DNA from: Ensifer sp. IC4062
Lineage (GTDB): Bacteria; Pseudomonadota; Alphaproteobacteria; Rhizobiales; Rhizobiaceae
DNA length: 64,000 nucleotides
NCBI RefSeq assembly: GCF_020193575.1
Contig: NZ_JADYVD010000021.1
Location: 57,828-121,827, forward strand
Reading direction: 5' to 3'
Shown here: one piece after another, positions 26,444 through 35,536 of the stretch
Numbering within the stretch: position 1 is the stretch's first letter
Layout of the letters: each line of letters begins with the position of its first letter
Position numbers and translations under genes: made by a program
Notes under the pieces: model-generated
What the model was told of the DNA's origin: nothing
The model's input: only the letters and a program-made list of their open reading frames with translations
Databases searched by the model: none

Positions 26444-27163
26444 CTACTTCTTCTTAAGCTCGATATCGAACTTGGTGGCTTTCCCGCTCTCGACTTTAAC
26501 GGGCATTTCCGTGGGTCCAATAAAGGGCTGCACTGCCACGAGCTTGTAGTCGCCCGGCGGAATGTCAGTGATGGAAAACCTGCCGTCAGCGCCGGTAACC
26601 GCGTAGTAGGGATTGTCCACCACGTAAATCCAGCCTTCCATCCAGCCATGCGCGTCGCAGTCGATGCGTACCGTGCCCGGCCGCGGCAATTCAACCGGTA
26701 TGCGCTGACCTTTGTTCGGCAGGGCCAGGTTAAAGGCGGTGCGCTTGCCGTAATAGCCGTGCGTATTGTGAAGCATCGGGTCCGAGTTGATCACGTCAAG
26801 CGGGCCTGCGGCGATCACCTGCACTTGGGGCTCAAACCGGCATTTCAGGTTGTTCAGCTCTGGCGTCTTGCCGGGTGCCGGCCATTCCTTTCCCGACGCG
26901 ACGTCGACCAGAAATACAACCGCGCTTTCGACCGCCTGATCGGCGCCAACGCGGATTAGCGGTTCGTCCCGCGGTTGCCCGCAAACCTCAACATCCTTCG
27001 TCGGAATGATCTTGGTCGTCGGGACGTCGCCTCGATAGACGATGACGCCTTCAATGGAACCGCCTCCCGTTACGGGGCTTACCTCATAGGATAGAGCCGG
27101 CGGTGCGATCATCATGACCGCAGCAGTTCCAAGAAACTTAGAGAAGAAGCGGTGCTTTGTCAC
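26444..27163 (-). CDS. Cupredoxin-like / carboxypeptidase-regulatory-like periplasmic protein
   Basis: The 239-residue protein has a signal peptide (FFSKFLGTAAVMMIAPPALS). Residues about 35-60 hold GSIEGVIVYRGDVP; the middle has LHNTHGYYGKRTAFN and RIDCDAHGWMEGWIYV; the end is a carboxypeptidase-regulatory-like beta domain (GADGRFSITDIPPGDYKLV). His in HNTH and Cys, His and Met in CDAHGWM are spaced as in type 1 copper sites of plastocyanin-like proteins, so copper binding is plausible. Start is GTG at 27163 after AAGGAGG. It is first in the leftward operon and divergent from SCO1, with an Irr-like box between. Confidence 0.8.
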   Translation of the reverse strand: MTKHRFFSKFLGTAAVMMIAPPALSYEVSPVTGGGSIEGVIVYRGDVPTTKIIPTKDVEVCGQPRDEPLIRVGADQAVESAVVFLVDVASGKEWPAPGKTPELNNLKCRFEPQVQVIAAGPLDVINSDPMLHNTHGYYGKRTAFNLALPNKGQRIPVELPRPGTVRIDCDAHGWMEGWIYVVDNPYYAVTGADGRFSITDIPPGDYKLVAVQPFIGPTEMPVKVESGKATKFDIELKKK

Positions 27164-27203
27164 AGCAAGCCTCCTTCGCCTTGAAGGAAACAGTGTATTT
27201 TCA

Positions 27204-27220
27204 TTCAGAATGATTCTAAT
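27204..27220. promoter_or_regulatory. Irr/ICE-like iron-control box
   Basis: TTCAGAATGATTCTAAT matches the rhizobial Irr-box (ICE) pattern TTTAGAATNATTCTAAA at 15 of 17 places. It lies 41 bases upstream of the leftward cupredoxin-like gene and 204 bases before SCO1, in the only divergent promoter region of the respiratory cluster. Irr is the haem/iron-responsive regulator of many rhizobial haem genes; a haem synthase gene lies two genes away. Confidence 0.6.
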
Positions 27221-27423
27221 ATCAAGGCGAAATCGCGATTTGGCAGGGCTGGCGACGAATATAGATAGACGCCAGCGGGAAACACCCGGCCGCGTCATAT
27301 CTCTTCGTATCCATTGCAAGGCTGAGCTGTCGGAGCAGTTCTTCGGCCTCGCCAGACATCCGGTTCGCCTCGTCGCTGAGAGCGGGCAGCGAAGGATGTT
27401 GGGCCGCGATGAGGAGGCACGAC

Positions 27424-28032
27424 ATGGAGAGACGGACCGATCTGCTTTGGGCTTCGACCTGCAGACGCGCGGTCCTCCATGGATTGATTTCGGCTGCGGT
27501 ATTCGTAAGCACCGTGCCTGGGTTCGCAGCGTCGTCCGCTACCGTGGGCGGACCGTTCAGTCTCATCGAACCGGGTGGCGCCGTAATCACCGACGCGAAG
27601 TTCCGCGGCCGATGGATGCTGGTCTTCTTCGGTTACACCTCCTGTCCGAGTCTTTGTCCAACGACGCTGAGCGAGATTGCAATCGCTCTCGACAGGCTTG
27701 GCCCCGAGGCAGCGAAGGTGCAGCCAATCTTCATCACAGTCGATCCCGAACGCGATACGCCCGCTGTTATGGGGCAATATACCGGCGCCATCGACCGGCG
27801 AATCCTGGGATTGAGCGGAAGCGGGGAGGAGATCGCCGCGGTGGCGCAGAAATATGGCGCTTACAGCGACCGCCATCTGCAGGGAACAGGCGCCGACTAT
27901 ATCGTCGACCACAGCACCTACATCTACGTCATGGACCCTCAGGGCAAGTTCGTTCGCGGCTTGCGGGCCGGAATGTCCGGTGATTCCATGGCCTATATGC
28001 TGCGGCAAGTGATGACGAAGCATCGCGAGTGA
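27424..28032 (+). CDS. SCO1/SenC-type copper chaperone
   Basis: The 202-residue thioredoxin-fold protein has an N-terminal membrane anchor/signal (residues about 17-36). The copper site is complete: C74 and C78 in TSCPSLCP and H163 in DHSTYIYV. SCO proteins load copper into cytochrome oxidases or act as periplasmic thiol reductases. The ATG at 27424 follows AGGAGG; an upstream in-frame ATG at 27409 lacks a site. It leads the rightward group SCO1, haem synthase, chaperonin. Confidence 0.92.
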   Translation: MERRTDLLWASTCRRAVLHGLISAAVFVSTVPGFAASSATVGGPFSLIEPGGAVITDAKFRGRWMLVFFGYTSCPSLCPTTLSEIAIALDRLGPEAAKVQPIFITVDPERDTPAVMGQYTGAIDRRILGLSGSGEEIAAVAQKYGAYSDRHLQGTGADYIVDHSTYIYVMDPQGKFVRGLRAGMSGDSMAYMLRQVMTKHRE

Positions 28033-28068
28033 ATCGTCGATCGGTTGCAACTCGGAGACAAGGAGGCC

Positions 28069-29358
28069 ATGTCTGAACGCTTGTCTCGCCCTCAAAGGTT
28101 CGTGACAGCTCGATACGATCGCTTCTTCGCCGACGCGACGGCCCATCTCCATGCCGAGTATCGGTACCGCGTATTCGCAGACCTCGAACGGATCGCCGGG
28201 AATTTTCCGCGCGCAATCTGGCACGGACCGAGCGGGTCGAAAGAAGTCGTTATCTGGTGTTCCAACGACTATCTGGGCATGGGGCAACACCCGAGTGTGA
28301 TCGGCGCCATGACTGAAACCGCGAAGCGTCTGGGTACGGGCGCGGGGGGCACCCGTAATATATCCGGAACCAGTCATCCGCTGGTCGAGCTGGAAATTGA
28401 GCTCGCGGATCTTCATCACAAGGAATCAGCGCTGGTCTTCACCTCAGGATATGTCTCAAACGAGACATCTATCCCCACGATTGCGAAGCTGGTCCCCGAT
28501 TGTGTCATCCTCTCGGATGCGCTCAACCATAATTCGATGATCGAGGGTATACGGCACTCGGGCTGCGAAAAGCGGATCTTCCGTCATAATGATCTCGGCC
28601 ATCTCGAGGAATTGCTGAGGACGGCAGGGCAGGGGCGGCCGAAATTAATCGTGTTCGAAAGCCTCTATTCGATGGATGGCGATATCGCCCCGATCCGCCA
28701 CATCTGCGATCTTGCCGAATATTACGGGGCCATGACTTACCTCGATGAGGTCCATGCCGTGGGAATGTGCGGCCCGCGCGGTGGCGGCATCGCCGAAAGG
28801 GACCGCGTCATGCACCGGGTCGATGTTATCGAAGGAACGCTTGCCAAAGCGTTCGGCTGTCTTGGTGGTTACATTGCGGGAAGCGCCCCGCTCATTGACG
28901 CGGTGCGCTCCTACGCGCCGGGATTCATTTTCACCTCAGCTTTACCGCCACCAATTTGTGCCGCGGCGACCGCCGCGATCCGCCACTTGAAGGTGTCGCA
29001 CTTTGAGCGATACGCTCAACAGGACCGCGTCAAGCGAGTGAAGGCGGAGCTAATCGGGGCGGGGCTGCCCGTCATGGCCAGTGGCAGTCACATCAGTCCA
29101 GTGCAGGTCGGCGATCCCGCGAAGTGCAAGGCGGCGAGCGACATGCTGCTCGCGGAGCATCGCATCTACATCCAGCCGATCAACTATCCTACCGTGGGGA
29201 GGGGAACCGAGCGGCTGCGCATCACGCCCTCTCCGTGCCATGACGACATCATGATCAGCCAACTTGTGGCCGCTCTCAGCAAGGTTTGGGATCAACTCGG
29301 GCTGCCACGCGAAAGTGCCGCCCCTGAGGCGGAACGAAGAGACACCGCGCAGCCGTAA
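28069..29358 (+). CDS. hemA: 5-aminolevulinate synthase
   Basis: The 429-residue PLP enzyme condenses glycine and succinyl-CoA to 5-aminolevulinate, the first step of haem synthesis in alphaproteobacteria. It has [13 protein letters not shown] and [16 protein letters not shown] near the N-terminus, LDEVHAVG for the cofactor aspartate, and the PLP lysine in [13 protein letters not shown] (about K260). Length is slightly above the usual 405. ATG at 28069 has an AAGGAGG site. Rhizobia normally have a chromosomal copy, so this is likely a second, dedicated isozyme. It lies 36 bases after SCO1. Confidence 0.93.
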   Translation: MSERLSRPQRFVTARYDRFFADATAHLHAEYRYRVFADLERIAGNFPRAIWHGPSGSKEVVIWCSNDYLGMGQHPSVIGAMTETAKRLGTGAGGTRNISGTSHPLVELEIELADLHHKESALVFTSGYVSNETSIPTIAKLVPDCVILSDALNHNSMIEGIRHSGCEKRIFRHNDLGHLEELLRTAGQGRPKLIVFESLYSMDGDIAPIRHICDLAEYYGAMTYLDEVHAVGMCGPRGGGIAERDRVMHRVDVIEGTLAKAFGCLGGYIAGSAPLIDAVRSYAPGFIFTSALPPPICAAATAAIRHLKVSHFERYAQQDRVKRVKAELIGAGLPVMASGSHISPVQVGDPAKCKAASDMLLAEHRIYIQPINYPTVGRGTERLRITPSPCHDDIMISQLVAALSKVWDQLGLPRESAAPEAERRDTAQP

Positions 29359-29426
29359 GGCCGAGCGAATTAAAAAGCGTCATTACTTCGGTCATCCGAT
29401 GCGCGACGCAAGAAAGGGAGGGAGAC

Positions 29427-31067
29427 ATGACGGCCAAGGAGATCAGGCTCGCTTTCCAGGCCCGCGACAGCATGCTGCATGGCATCGATACGCTTGCGCG
29501 TGCTGTGGGCGTGACGCTTGGGCCGCGCGGTCGAAACGTAGCCATCAACCGCTCCTTTGGCACGAAAATCACCAAGGACGGTGTGACCGTCGCGAGGGAA
29601 ATCGAACTTGAGGACAGGTTCGAGGATATGGGCGTTCAGTTGCTCAGGCAGGTCGCCATCAAAACGTCCTATCAGGCGGGCGACGGAACGACGACAGCGG
29701 TCGTCCTCGCCGACGCAATCCTCAGGGGCGGTGTGCGGGCGGTCACTGCCGGCATGAACCCGATGGACCTGAAGCGCGGGATTGATCGTGCGGTCGAGGC
29801 GGTCGTCGCGGAGTTGAAACAGAATGCACGAGCTGTCGCTTCAAACGTCGAGATCACGCAGGTCGCCACAATTTCGGCCAACGGAGATCGGGAGATCGGC
29901 CGCATCGTCGCCGAGGCGATGGCGGAGGTCGGCAACAACGGCGTGATCATGATCGAGGAAGGGAGATCGCTCGAAACCGAAAGCGACGTCATCACCGGCA
30001 TTCAGTTCGACCGCAGCTACATCTCTCCCTATTTCGTCACCAATCGAGACAAAATGTGGGTGGAGATGGACGAGGCACTTATCCTCGTTTGCGAGAGGAA
30101 GCTGTCGAGCCTTAGCGAAATCTTGCCGCTTTTGGAGAAGGTGGTACAGGCTGACAAACCGCTTCTCATCATCGCGGAAGACATCGAGGCTGAAGTCAGG
30201 GCGGCGCTTGTTATCAACAAGCTCCGTGGCGGCCTCAAGGTGGCTGCTGTCAAAGCGCCGGCCTATGGTGAGCTCCGCAAGGCGATCCTGCAAGACATTG
30301 CACTGCTCACCGGCGGAACGGTTATCTCGGAGGATCTAGGTCTTAAGCTCGGGAGCATATCACTCGACCAGCTCGGGCGTGCCCGGAAGATTAGGGTAGA
30401 CAAGCAGAATACCACGATTGCGGAAGGAGGTGGGTCAAGCATGGAAATCGCTGCGCGGATCGCTGCGATCAAGGCACAGCTCGAACTAAGCACGTCCGAC
30501 TTTGATCGCGAAAAACTTCAGGAGCGGCTGGCAAGGCTCTCCGCTGGCATCGCCGTGATCCGAGTCGGCGGCGCGACCGAGTCGGAGGTCCGGGAAAAGA
30601 AGGACCGTATCCGCAACGCCATGCATGCCACCCGTGCCGCCGTAGAGGAGGGCATCGTGCCCGGCGGTGGCGTCGCTCTCCTGCGCGCCAGCAGGGCAAT
30701 CGGGACTCTGAAGGCCGAGAACCTCGACCAGCAGGCCGGCATCAACATCGTCAAGGAAGCCATGACCTGGCCGGCGAAACAGATTGCGTCCAATGCAGGC
30801 GTGGATGGCTCGCTCTTCGCCGCCCAGATTCAACAAAGAGATGACTATGGATGGGGCTACGATGCGCAAGCCGGAACTTTTCGTGATCTGTTTGCGGCGG
30901 GCATCGTCGATCCCGCCAAGGTCGTGCGCACGGCCCTTCAGGGTGCCGCCTCAATGGCCGGTCTAATGATCATGACTGAGGCGATGGTTGCCGAGGTGCC
31001 CGGCCCGCCACCGCCCGAGCTTCCCGGACACCACGATCACGAAGACAATCTCGACATTGATTTCTAG
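29427..31067 (+). CDS. groEL: GroEL-type chaperonin, divergent, with His/acidic tail
   Basis: The 546-residue chaperonin has [11 protein letters not shown], the ATPase loop AGDGTTTA (residues 84-91) and [15 protein letters not shown]. It lacks the glycine-methionine tail of standard GroEL and ends [14 protein letters not shown], a short histidine/acidic segment. No groES is next to it. RBS AAAGGGAGG precedes ATG. Rhizobia carry several groEL copies; this one is in an operon-like set with SCO1 and aminolevulinate synthase, suggesting service for haem/copper oxidase assembly (inference). Confidence 0.93.
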   Translation: MTAKEIRLAFQARDSMLHGIDTLARAVGVTLGPRGRNVAINRSFGTKITKDGVTVAREIELEDRFEDMGVQLLRQVAIKTSYQAGDGTTTAVVLADAILRGGVRAVTAGMNPMDLKRGIDRAVEAVVAELKQNARAVASNVEITQVATISANGDREIGRIVAEAMAEVGNNGVIMIEEGRSLETESDVITGIQFDRSYISPYFVTNRDKMWVEMDEALILVCERKLSSLSEILPLLEKVVQADKPLLIIAEDIEAEVRAALVINKLRGGLKVAAVKAPAYGELRKAILQDIALLTGGTVISEDLGLKLGSISLDQLGRARKIRVDKQNTTIAEGGGSSMEIAARIAAIKAQLELSTSDFDREKLQERLARLSAGIAVIRVGGATESEVREKKDRIRNAMHATRAAVEEGIVPGGGVALLRASRAIGTLKAENLDQQAGINIVKEAMTWPAKQIASNAGVDGSLFAAQIQQRDDYGWGYDAQAGTFRDLFAAGIVDPAKVVRTALQGAASMAGLMIMTEAMVAEVPGPPPPELPGHHDHEDNLDIDF

Positions 31068-31226
31068 CTCATCCTGCCGGTTTAGAGCGGTAGAGCTCCT
31101 CCGTCACCCGTGGCCACTACGGAGATGCCGCCCTTGCCTACGAGCCACGCCTCGAAGGTCTCCGGGCACCCCGCGTGAGTCGATTTTGTCGAAGCCCGAT
31201 GCACACCGATCCCACTCGTATCATTC

Positions 31227-31469
31227 TCACGAATCGCGTTCAGCAAGGTCGAAGTTGAGCTGCAACATTCGCGCAATGTTTATCAGAATCGTCTCGCAGA
31301 CCTTATCTTGATTAGGATCCAGATATTTGACAGTCCAGTTTGCCCCGTTCTCCTTGGTGTCGAGCCGCTGAATCACAAAGTCGGTGACGTGCTCGCATCC
31401 CGGCTCCTTATGGAGATCCGCGAGGATCAATGCCTTAAGCTCCGAAGCTTCCCTTGTACGTCTTTGCAT
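31227..31469 (-). CDS. Small conserved-looking hypothetical protein
   Basis: 80 residues, charged and soluble, with no signal. It contains EPGCEHVTDFVIQRLD and ends ARMLQLNFDLAERDS. ATG at 31469 follows AAGGAGAG, which supports translation. I do not recognise a family. It is antisense to its neighbours, between groEL and the cytochrome relic. Bases 31068-31226 show nothing clear. Confidence 0.6.
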   Translation of the reverse strand: MQRRTREASELKALILADLHKEPGCEHVTDFVIQRLDTKENGANWTVKYLDPNQDKVCETILINIARMLQLNFDLAERDS

Positions 31470-31634
31470 GGCCGCTCTCCTTCGGGATGACAATTTTCGA
31501 CGCATCGCTCAACTGCATATCGCGATTTCCGTCATGGCTAGACATGGTACTGTTTTGGCTCTATTTTTAAAAGTTGCCCTCGTCCTCATGAAGGGGGTGG
31601 CTTCTATGATGATGCGCGAGTTGGTGAGCGGGTT

Positions 31635-31755
31635 ACTGGTGCATCGAGAAGCCGAACCAGGGCGAGAAGATCGATCCCGAATCGAAGGCGATGCGCTCGA
31701 GGCGTACATCACCTGGTCGAACACCGGCTCGGTGTTGGTGACACGCAAATACTAG
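31635..31755 (+). pseudogene. 3' relic of a paralogue of the SoxA/TsdA-like cytochrome
   Basis: TGGTGCATCGAGAAGCCGAA and the following bases match the 3' part of the cytochrome gene at 24696-25166 almost base for base, through to an ITWSNTGSVL-encoding end and a TAG stop. A four-base loss (AAGG) relative to the intact gene breaks the frame. The haem-binding part is absent. It lies just upstream of the ccoN-like gene, on the opposite strand to the intact copy. Confidence 0.85.
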
Positions 31756-31888
31756 CCTAGTCGATAGCCGGGGCACCGGCTGCAGGGAGCGCGCGCCGCG
31801 AGTCCGCCATCGGGGTCACCCCTCGATGCAGGACGGGTGGGGTTGAAGCAGTCGTGCGGCCCAGGAACCGCGCGGGGAGGTCTATGCG

Positions 31889-33346
31889 TTGGCAGAGACT
31901 GGGATGGAGCTGCGCGGCAATTTCGCGAATGTAGACCTGGATGCACTGGTCGACAACCGGGTCGTGCGGACCTGGCTTTATTTCGGTATGTTCTGGCTGA
32001 TGGTGACGCCATCCGTCGGCGTCTTGATCTCGAGCACCTTCAACTACCCCGACTATCTCGGATCGGGGAACCTCGAGTTCACCTTCGGCCGGCTGCGCCC
32101 GATCCACGTCAACGGTGTCATCTTCGGCGCCTTCTCGACGCTTTTCATCGGCCTTTGCTACTATCTTGTACCGCGTCTGTCGGGGGTGCGGGTGATTTGG
32201 TCGGAGTGGTCGGTTCTTCTCGCATGGATCTGGAACATCGCAACACTTGCCGGTTTGGTCGGCTTGCTGATTGGCGACAGTGACGGTCTGGAAGCCGGAG
32301 AGCTTCCGCTCTACGCGAAGGTCGCGTTCTTCATCGTGGTGGCTGTTGCTACCGCGCAGTTCCTGATCACGATCAGCCGAAGGCTCGAGCCGGCAATCTA
32401 TGTCGCTCTATGGTACCTGATCGCCACTTTCGTGTGGACGACGATGAACTTCGTGCTTGGAAGCTTCATCCTGCCATACACGATCTCGGGCATCAACAGC
32501 GCCGCCTTCCATGGCCTCTACCTCCACTACATCGTCGGGCTGTGGCTAACTCCCGCGGGCTACGTGATTATCTACTATTTCCTGCCGGTCAGCGCGCGAA
32601 ATCCGCTCTATGCCCACAAGCTCTCGCTGGTGGGCTTCTGGTCCTTGGCATTGTTCTACCCGTTCGTCGGCATCCACCATTACCTCTACAGTCCGATCGC
32701 CGACTGGGCCGAGACCTTGGCCGTCGTCACGTCGATGCTGCTGATCATTCCGGTGTGGACGGTGCTGGTGAACTTCTTCGGCACCATGATGGGCAAGTGG
32801 CATGAGTTCGGCAGGAACCTGCCGGCGAAGTTTCTGATCATGGGTTCGCTCATGTATCTCGTCGGCTGCTTCCAAGGCTCGACCGAGGCGCTGCGGCAGC
32901 TGCAGCAGCCGACCCATTTCACCGATTTCGTCATCTCGCATTCGCACCTCACCGTGTTCGGCACCTTCGTCGTCTGGGCGATGGGGGGCCTCGTCTACAC
33001 TTGGCCGCGGCTGTTCGGGCGCGAACTCTGGTCCTTCAAACTTGGCAACTGGTCGTTCTGGCTGATCACCGTCGGGATCGCGACCATGGGCCTGGTCCTC
33101 ACAGCGGGCGGGCTGCAGCAGGGTTATCAATGGATGAATGGGGTCGAATGGCTCGACTCGCTCGTCTGGGTGAAGCCCTATTGGCTGGCGCGGACCCTGG
33201 CAGGCATCAGCATGGATATCGGCATGTCGCTGCTGGTGGTGAATCTAATGCTGACCGCGCTGACTAGCCCGGCGGCTGAGGCGCGACGCGTCCGCGGGCC
33301 GGTGGGAGCCCCTATCCCGTCCCCGGCGGGAGGGCTCGAGCGGTGA
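31889..33346 (+). CDS. ccoN: cbb3-type cytochrome c oxidase subunit I (CcoN/FixN-like)
   Basis: The 485-residue protein has 12 or so hydrophobic segments. Copper-B ligands H213, H263 and H264, the cross-linked tyrosine Y257 in LFYPFVGIHH, and haem ligands H351 and H353 in ISHSHLTVFG match known CcoN positions with constant spacing; RPIHVNG supplies the other haem histidine. It is the catalytic oxygen-reducing subunit. Start is TTG at 31889 behind GGGGAGG; ATG at 31904 is the alternative. The end overlaps the next gene by four bases. A FixK/FNR-type box was not found upstream. Confidence 0.92.
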   Translation: MAETGMELRGNFANVDLDALVDNRVVRTWLYFGMFWLMVTPSVGVLISSTFNYPDYLGSGNLEFTFGRLRPIHVNGVIFGAFSTLFIGLCYYLVPRLSGVRVIWSEWSVLLAWIWNIATLAGLVGLLIGDSDGLEAGELPLYAKVAFFIVVAVATAQFLITISRRLEPAIYVALWYLIATFVWTTMNFVLGSFILPYTISGINSAAFHGLYLHYIVGLWLTPAGYVIIYYFLPVSARNPLYAHKLSLVGFWSLALFYPFVGIHHYLYSPIADWAETLAVVTSMLLIIPVWTVLVNFFGTMMGKWHEFGRNLPAKFLIMGSLMYLVGCFQGSTEALRQLQQPTHFTDFVISHSHLTVFGTFVVWAMGGLVYTWPRLFGRELWSFKLGNWSFWLITVGIATMGLVLTAGGLQQGYQWMNGVEWLDSLVWVKPYWLARTLAGISMDIGMSLLVVNLMLTALTSPAAEARRVRGPVGAPIPSPAGGLER

Positions 33347-35007
33347 ACGTTCGCTTCTTCGCGCTTTTCGCCGGCGTCTTCTGCATCACCCTCGCGGTGA
33401 TCACGCAGGGCGTGCTGCCCTTCGTGGAGCCATCCTCGCGAACTACGCGCGTGACCTCGGTGGTGCGCACGGATTTCGGCCAGCTGAAATGGATGGTTTC
33501 AGAGGCGACAGACTACACCGAGCAGCAGCTTCGCGGCCGCAACATTTACCTGCGTGAAGGCTGCTGGTACTGCCATTCGCAATTCGTGCGGCCAGTGACC
33601 GGCGAGATCCGCCGCTGGGGACCGGTTAGCGAGGCGGGCGAATACGCCTATGACGTGCCGCACCTGTTCGGCACACGCCGGATCGGACCGGACCTGACGC
33701 GCGTCGGCCTGAAATACAGCGACGAATGGCACTTGGCCCATTTCTACAATCCGCGGATGCTGGTGCCGGACTCGATAATGGCGCCGTATCGCGGCCTTTT
33801 CCACGAGCCCGATGCAGCCGTTCGTATCGTTGACGACGGCGCTGGCAATCGGACTGTGGAAAGGACAGAGGTCACCGAAGGCCTGTTCGACTTCGACAGC
33901 CAACGAGCGATCCAGCTGACGCCGAATGCGGACGGGTTGCTGTTCGTGCCGCTGGAGGCGCGCGAAAGAAAACCGATCATCCTGACGCCGAACGACGAAT
34001 ACACAGGAGAAACCGTCAGCATCGCGGCGGAAACGGAATCGTTGGCGGCGCTCGTTTCCTACGTCCAGAAGCTCGGCACGAACCGGGGTAAATGGCGCGA
34101 TCTTTTCGAGCCGCAAAGCCTGGAGGTCATGGATGCGACGATGCCGCGCTCCGAGGAATGGATTGCTTACGGCAAGGAAGTCTATGAGCGCCGGTGCATC
34201 GGTTGCCACGGTGTCAAAGGCGACGGCAACGGGCCGGCCGCCACCTTTATGGTGAACCAGCGGCCCAGGGACTTCACGTCCGCAGTCTTCAAGTTCAGGT
34301 TGACAAAGGAGCCCCTGCCCACGGACGGCGACATGCTGCGTACCATTACTCGCGGCGTCCGCGGCACGGCAATGCCCCCTTGGTACGAACTGCCGCTCAA
34401 CGATCGGCTGGCGGTGATCCAGTACATCAAGTATGAGCTAGCGGTTGACCGTTCCGATCCCGCCGGGCCTTACGCTTTCTTCATCGAGGAACCGCCTGGC
34501 CCACCATTATATATCGGGCGCCCGCCGACCCCGTCCCAGACGATGCTGGACCGTGGCAAGGAGGTTTGGCAGGCGGCGAAGTGCTGGGAGTGCCACGGCC
34601 AAGGGGGCAAGGGCGATGGCGAGAAAGCCGCCGGTCTCAAGGATGACCTCGGCTTCCCGATGGTGCCGGCCGACCTCACCAGCGGCCAGTTCAAGTCTGG
34701 CCCGGCCGTCGAAGACATCTTCCGGACGATAACTACCGGCCTCAGCGGCACGCCGATGCCGTCCTATCGGAATGCGTTTCCGGACGAGGACCGGTGGGCG
34801 CTTTCCTATTTCGTGGTGGCGCTTTCCGCCTATAAAGACCCGCTCTCGCTGCAGCCGCTCTCGATTACGAAGGAGGCCCGCGCGGCGCTGAACGATCTGG
34901 AACTGGTCGCTGACAAGCCTGAGCGAGCCTATGTGCCCGATCCGTCGGTGCCGGCGTCGGGCCCGCCAGCGCCGCCTGGCGAGGAACAGGCACCCAGCGG
35001 AGGTTAG
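33343..35007 (+). CDS. Fused CcoO-CcoP-like triheme cytochrome c subunit
   Basis: The 554-residue protein has one N-terminal membrane anchor. Residues 55-240 are CcoO/FixO-like, with REGCWYCHSQFVRP (C74, C77, H78) and TRRIGPDLTRVG. Two class I cytochrome domains follow, with CIGCHG (C285/C288/H289) and CWECHG (C414/C417/H418), in place of a separate diheme CcoP. The C-terminus is proline-rich. Start GTG overlaps the ccoN stop. In standard FixNOQP these are two proteins. Electrons would pass through all three haems to CcoN. Confidence 0.9.
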   Translation: MNVRFFALFAGVFCITLAVITQGVLPFVEPSSRTTRVTSVVRTDFGQLKWMVSEATDYTEQQLRGRNIYLREGCWYCHSQFVRPVTGEIRRWGPVSEAGEYAYDVPHLFGTRRIGPDLTRVGLKYSDEWHLAHFYNPRMLVPDSIMAPYRGLFHEPDAAVRIVDDGAGNRTVERTEVTEGLFDFDSQRAIQLTPNADGLLFVPLEARERKPIILTPNDEYTGETVSIAAETESLAALVSYVQKLGTNRGKWRDLFEPQSLEVMDATMPRSEEWIAYGKEVYERRCIGCHGVKGDGNGPAATFMVNQRPRDFTSAVFKFRLTKEPLPTDGDMLRTITRGVRGTAMPPWYELPLNDRLAVIQYIKYELAVDRSDPAGPYAFFIEEPPGPPLYIGRPPTPSQTMLDRGKEVWQAAKCWECHGQGGKGDGEKAAGLKDDLGFPMVPADLTSGQFKSGPAVEDIFRTITTGLSGTPMPSYRNAFPDEDRWALSYFVVALSAYKDPLSLQPLSITKEARAALNDLELVADKPERAYVPDPSVPASGPPAPPGEEQAPSGG

Positions 35008-35010
35008 CGC

Positions 35011-35235
35011 ATGCTCGGTTTTGAAGTCACCGGGCCGTATGTGGGCGCCATGCTGATGAGCCTGGCGGCCCTGTTCTTGTTCATCTGGGGCGTCCTATCC
35101 GGCGCGATGAGCGGCACCGACAAGGCCGCCAAGCGGTTTTTTGAAAGGGAAATGGAACATGAGCGATCTGCAGAGCAGCGATCCGGAGAGCCCGAGGCAT
35201 CCGGAACTGGAAGTGCGTCAAAGCTCGCACCCTGA
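35011..35235 (+). CDS. Small membrane protein, CcoS-like
   Basis: 74 residues with one membrane helix (GAMLMSLAALFLFIWGVLSG) followed by DKAAKRFFEREMEHE. The helix-then-acidic layout resembles the oxidase maturation protein CcoS, although CcoS identity is uncertain. RBS GGAGG precedes ATG, three bases after the oxidase subunit stop. Its last 77 bases overlap the next small gene in another frame. Confidence 0.7.
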   Translation: MLGFEVTGPYVGAMLMSLAALFLFIWGVLSGAMSGTDKAAKRFFEREMEHERSAEQRSGEPEASGTGSASKLAP

Positions 35236-35383
35236 ACTGGAAGACTATGCCGGCGGCCTGATACAGGCGCGTGTGGGATTCATTCCGCTATGGCTTCTCG
35301 TCGTCTACGTGCTGCTGTTCGGCTGGGGCCTGTATTACATGTATGTCTATTGGGGCGGGCTCGGCCCCGGCCGTCTGTTCTAG
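35159..35383 (+). CDS. Small single-span membrane protein in the oxidase operon
   Basis: 74 residues: a hydrophilic, proline/glutamate-rich N-terminus with a duplicated HPELE (HPELEVRQSSHPELE), then one membrane helix (IPLWLLVVYVLLFGWGLYYMYVYW). ATG at 35159 has a weak GAAAGGGA site. Placed where CcoQ-like or accessory subunits occur, but no family is recognised. Confidence 0.65.
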   Translation: MSDLQSSDPESPRHPELEVRQSSHPELEDYAGGLIQARVGFIPLWLLVVYVLLFGWGLYYMYVYWGGLGPGRLF

Positions 35384-35423
35384 GAAGACTGTCGCAAGGG
35401 CTGATAAGGCAGGAGTGATGGAG

Positions 35424-35522
35424 ATGTTGATAGCAAAAATTCTCCTTGGGGTCGCCGCCTTGAACCTCCTTTTCCTGGCCTTCGAGGTGGCGATAAACGT
35501 GCTTCGTCTTTATTTCGGCTGA
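35424..35522 (+). CDS. Very small membrane peptide
   Basis: 32 residues (34 if ATG at 35418 is used), almost entirely one helix: AKILLGVAALNLLFLAFEVA. AGGAG at 35411-35415 gives normal spacing to ATG 35424. Likely a small oxidase subunit or assembly peptide; no family assigned. Confidence 0.55.
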   Translation: MLIAKILLGVAALNLLFLAFEVAINVLRLYFG

Positions 35523-35536
35523 CATAGGAGCAGTGG

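Noticed and set aside
27295..28419. 374-codon minus-strand frame
   Set aside because: Antisense to SCO1 and the haem synthase gene; no recognisable motifs.
31307..31320. FNR/FixK-like TTGATTAGGATCCA
   Set aside because: One half is imperfect, and it lies inside a small antisense gene far from the ccoN start.
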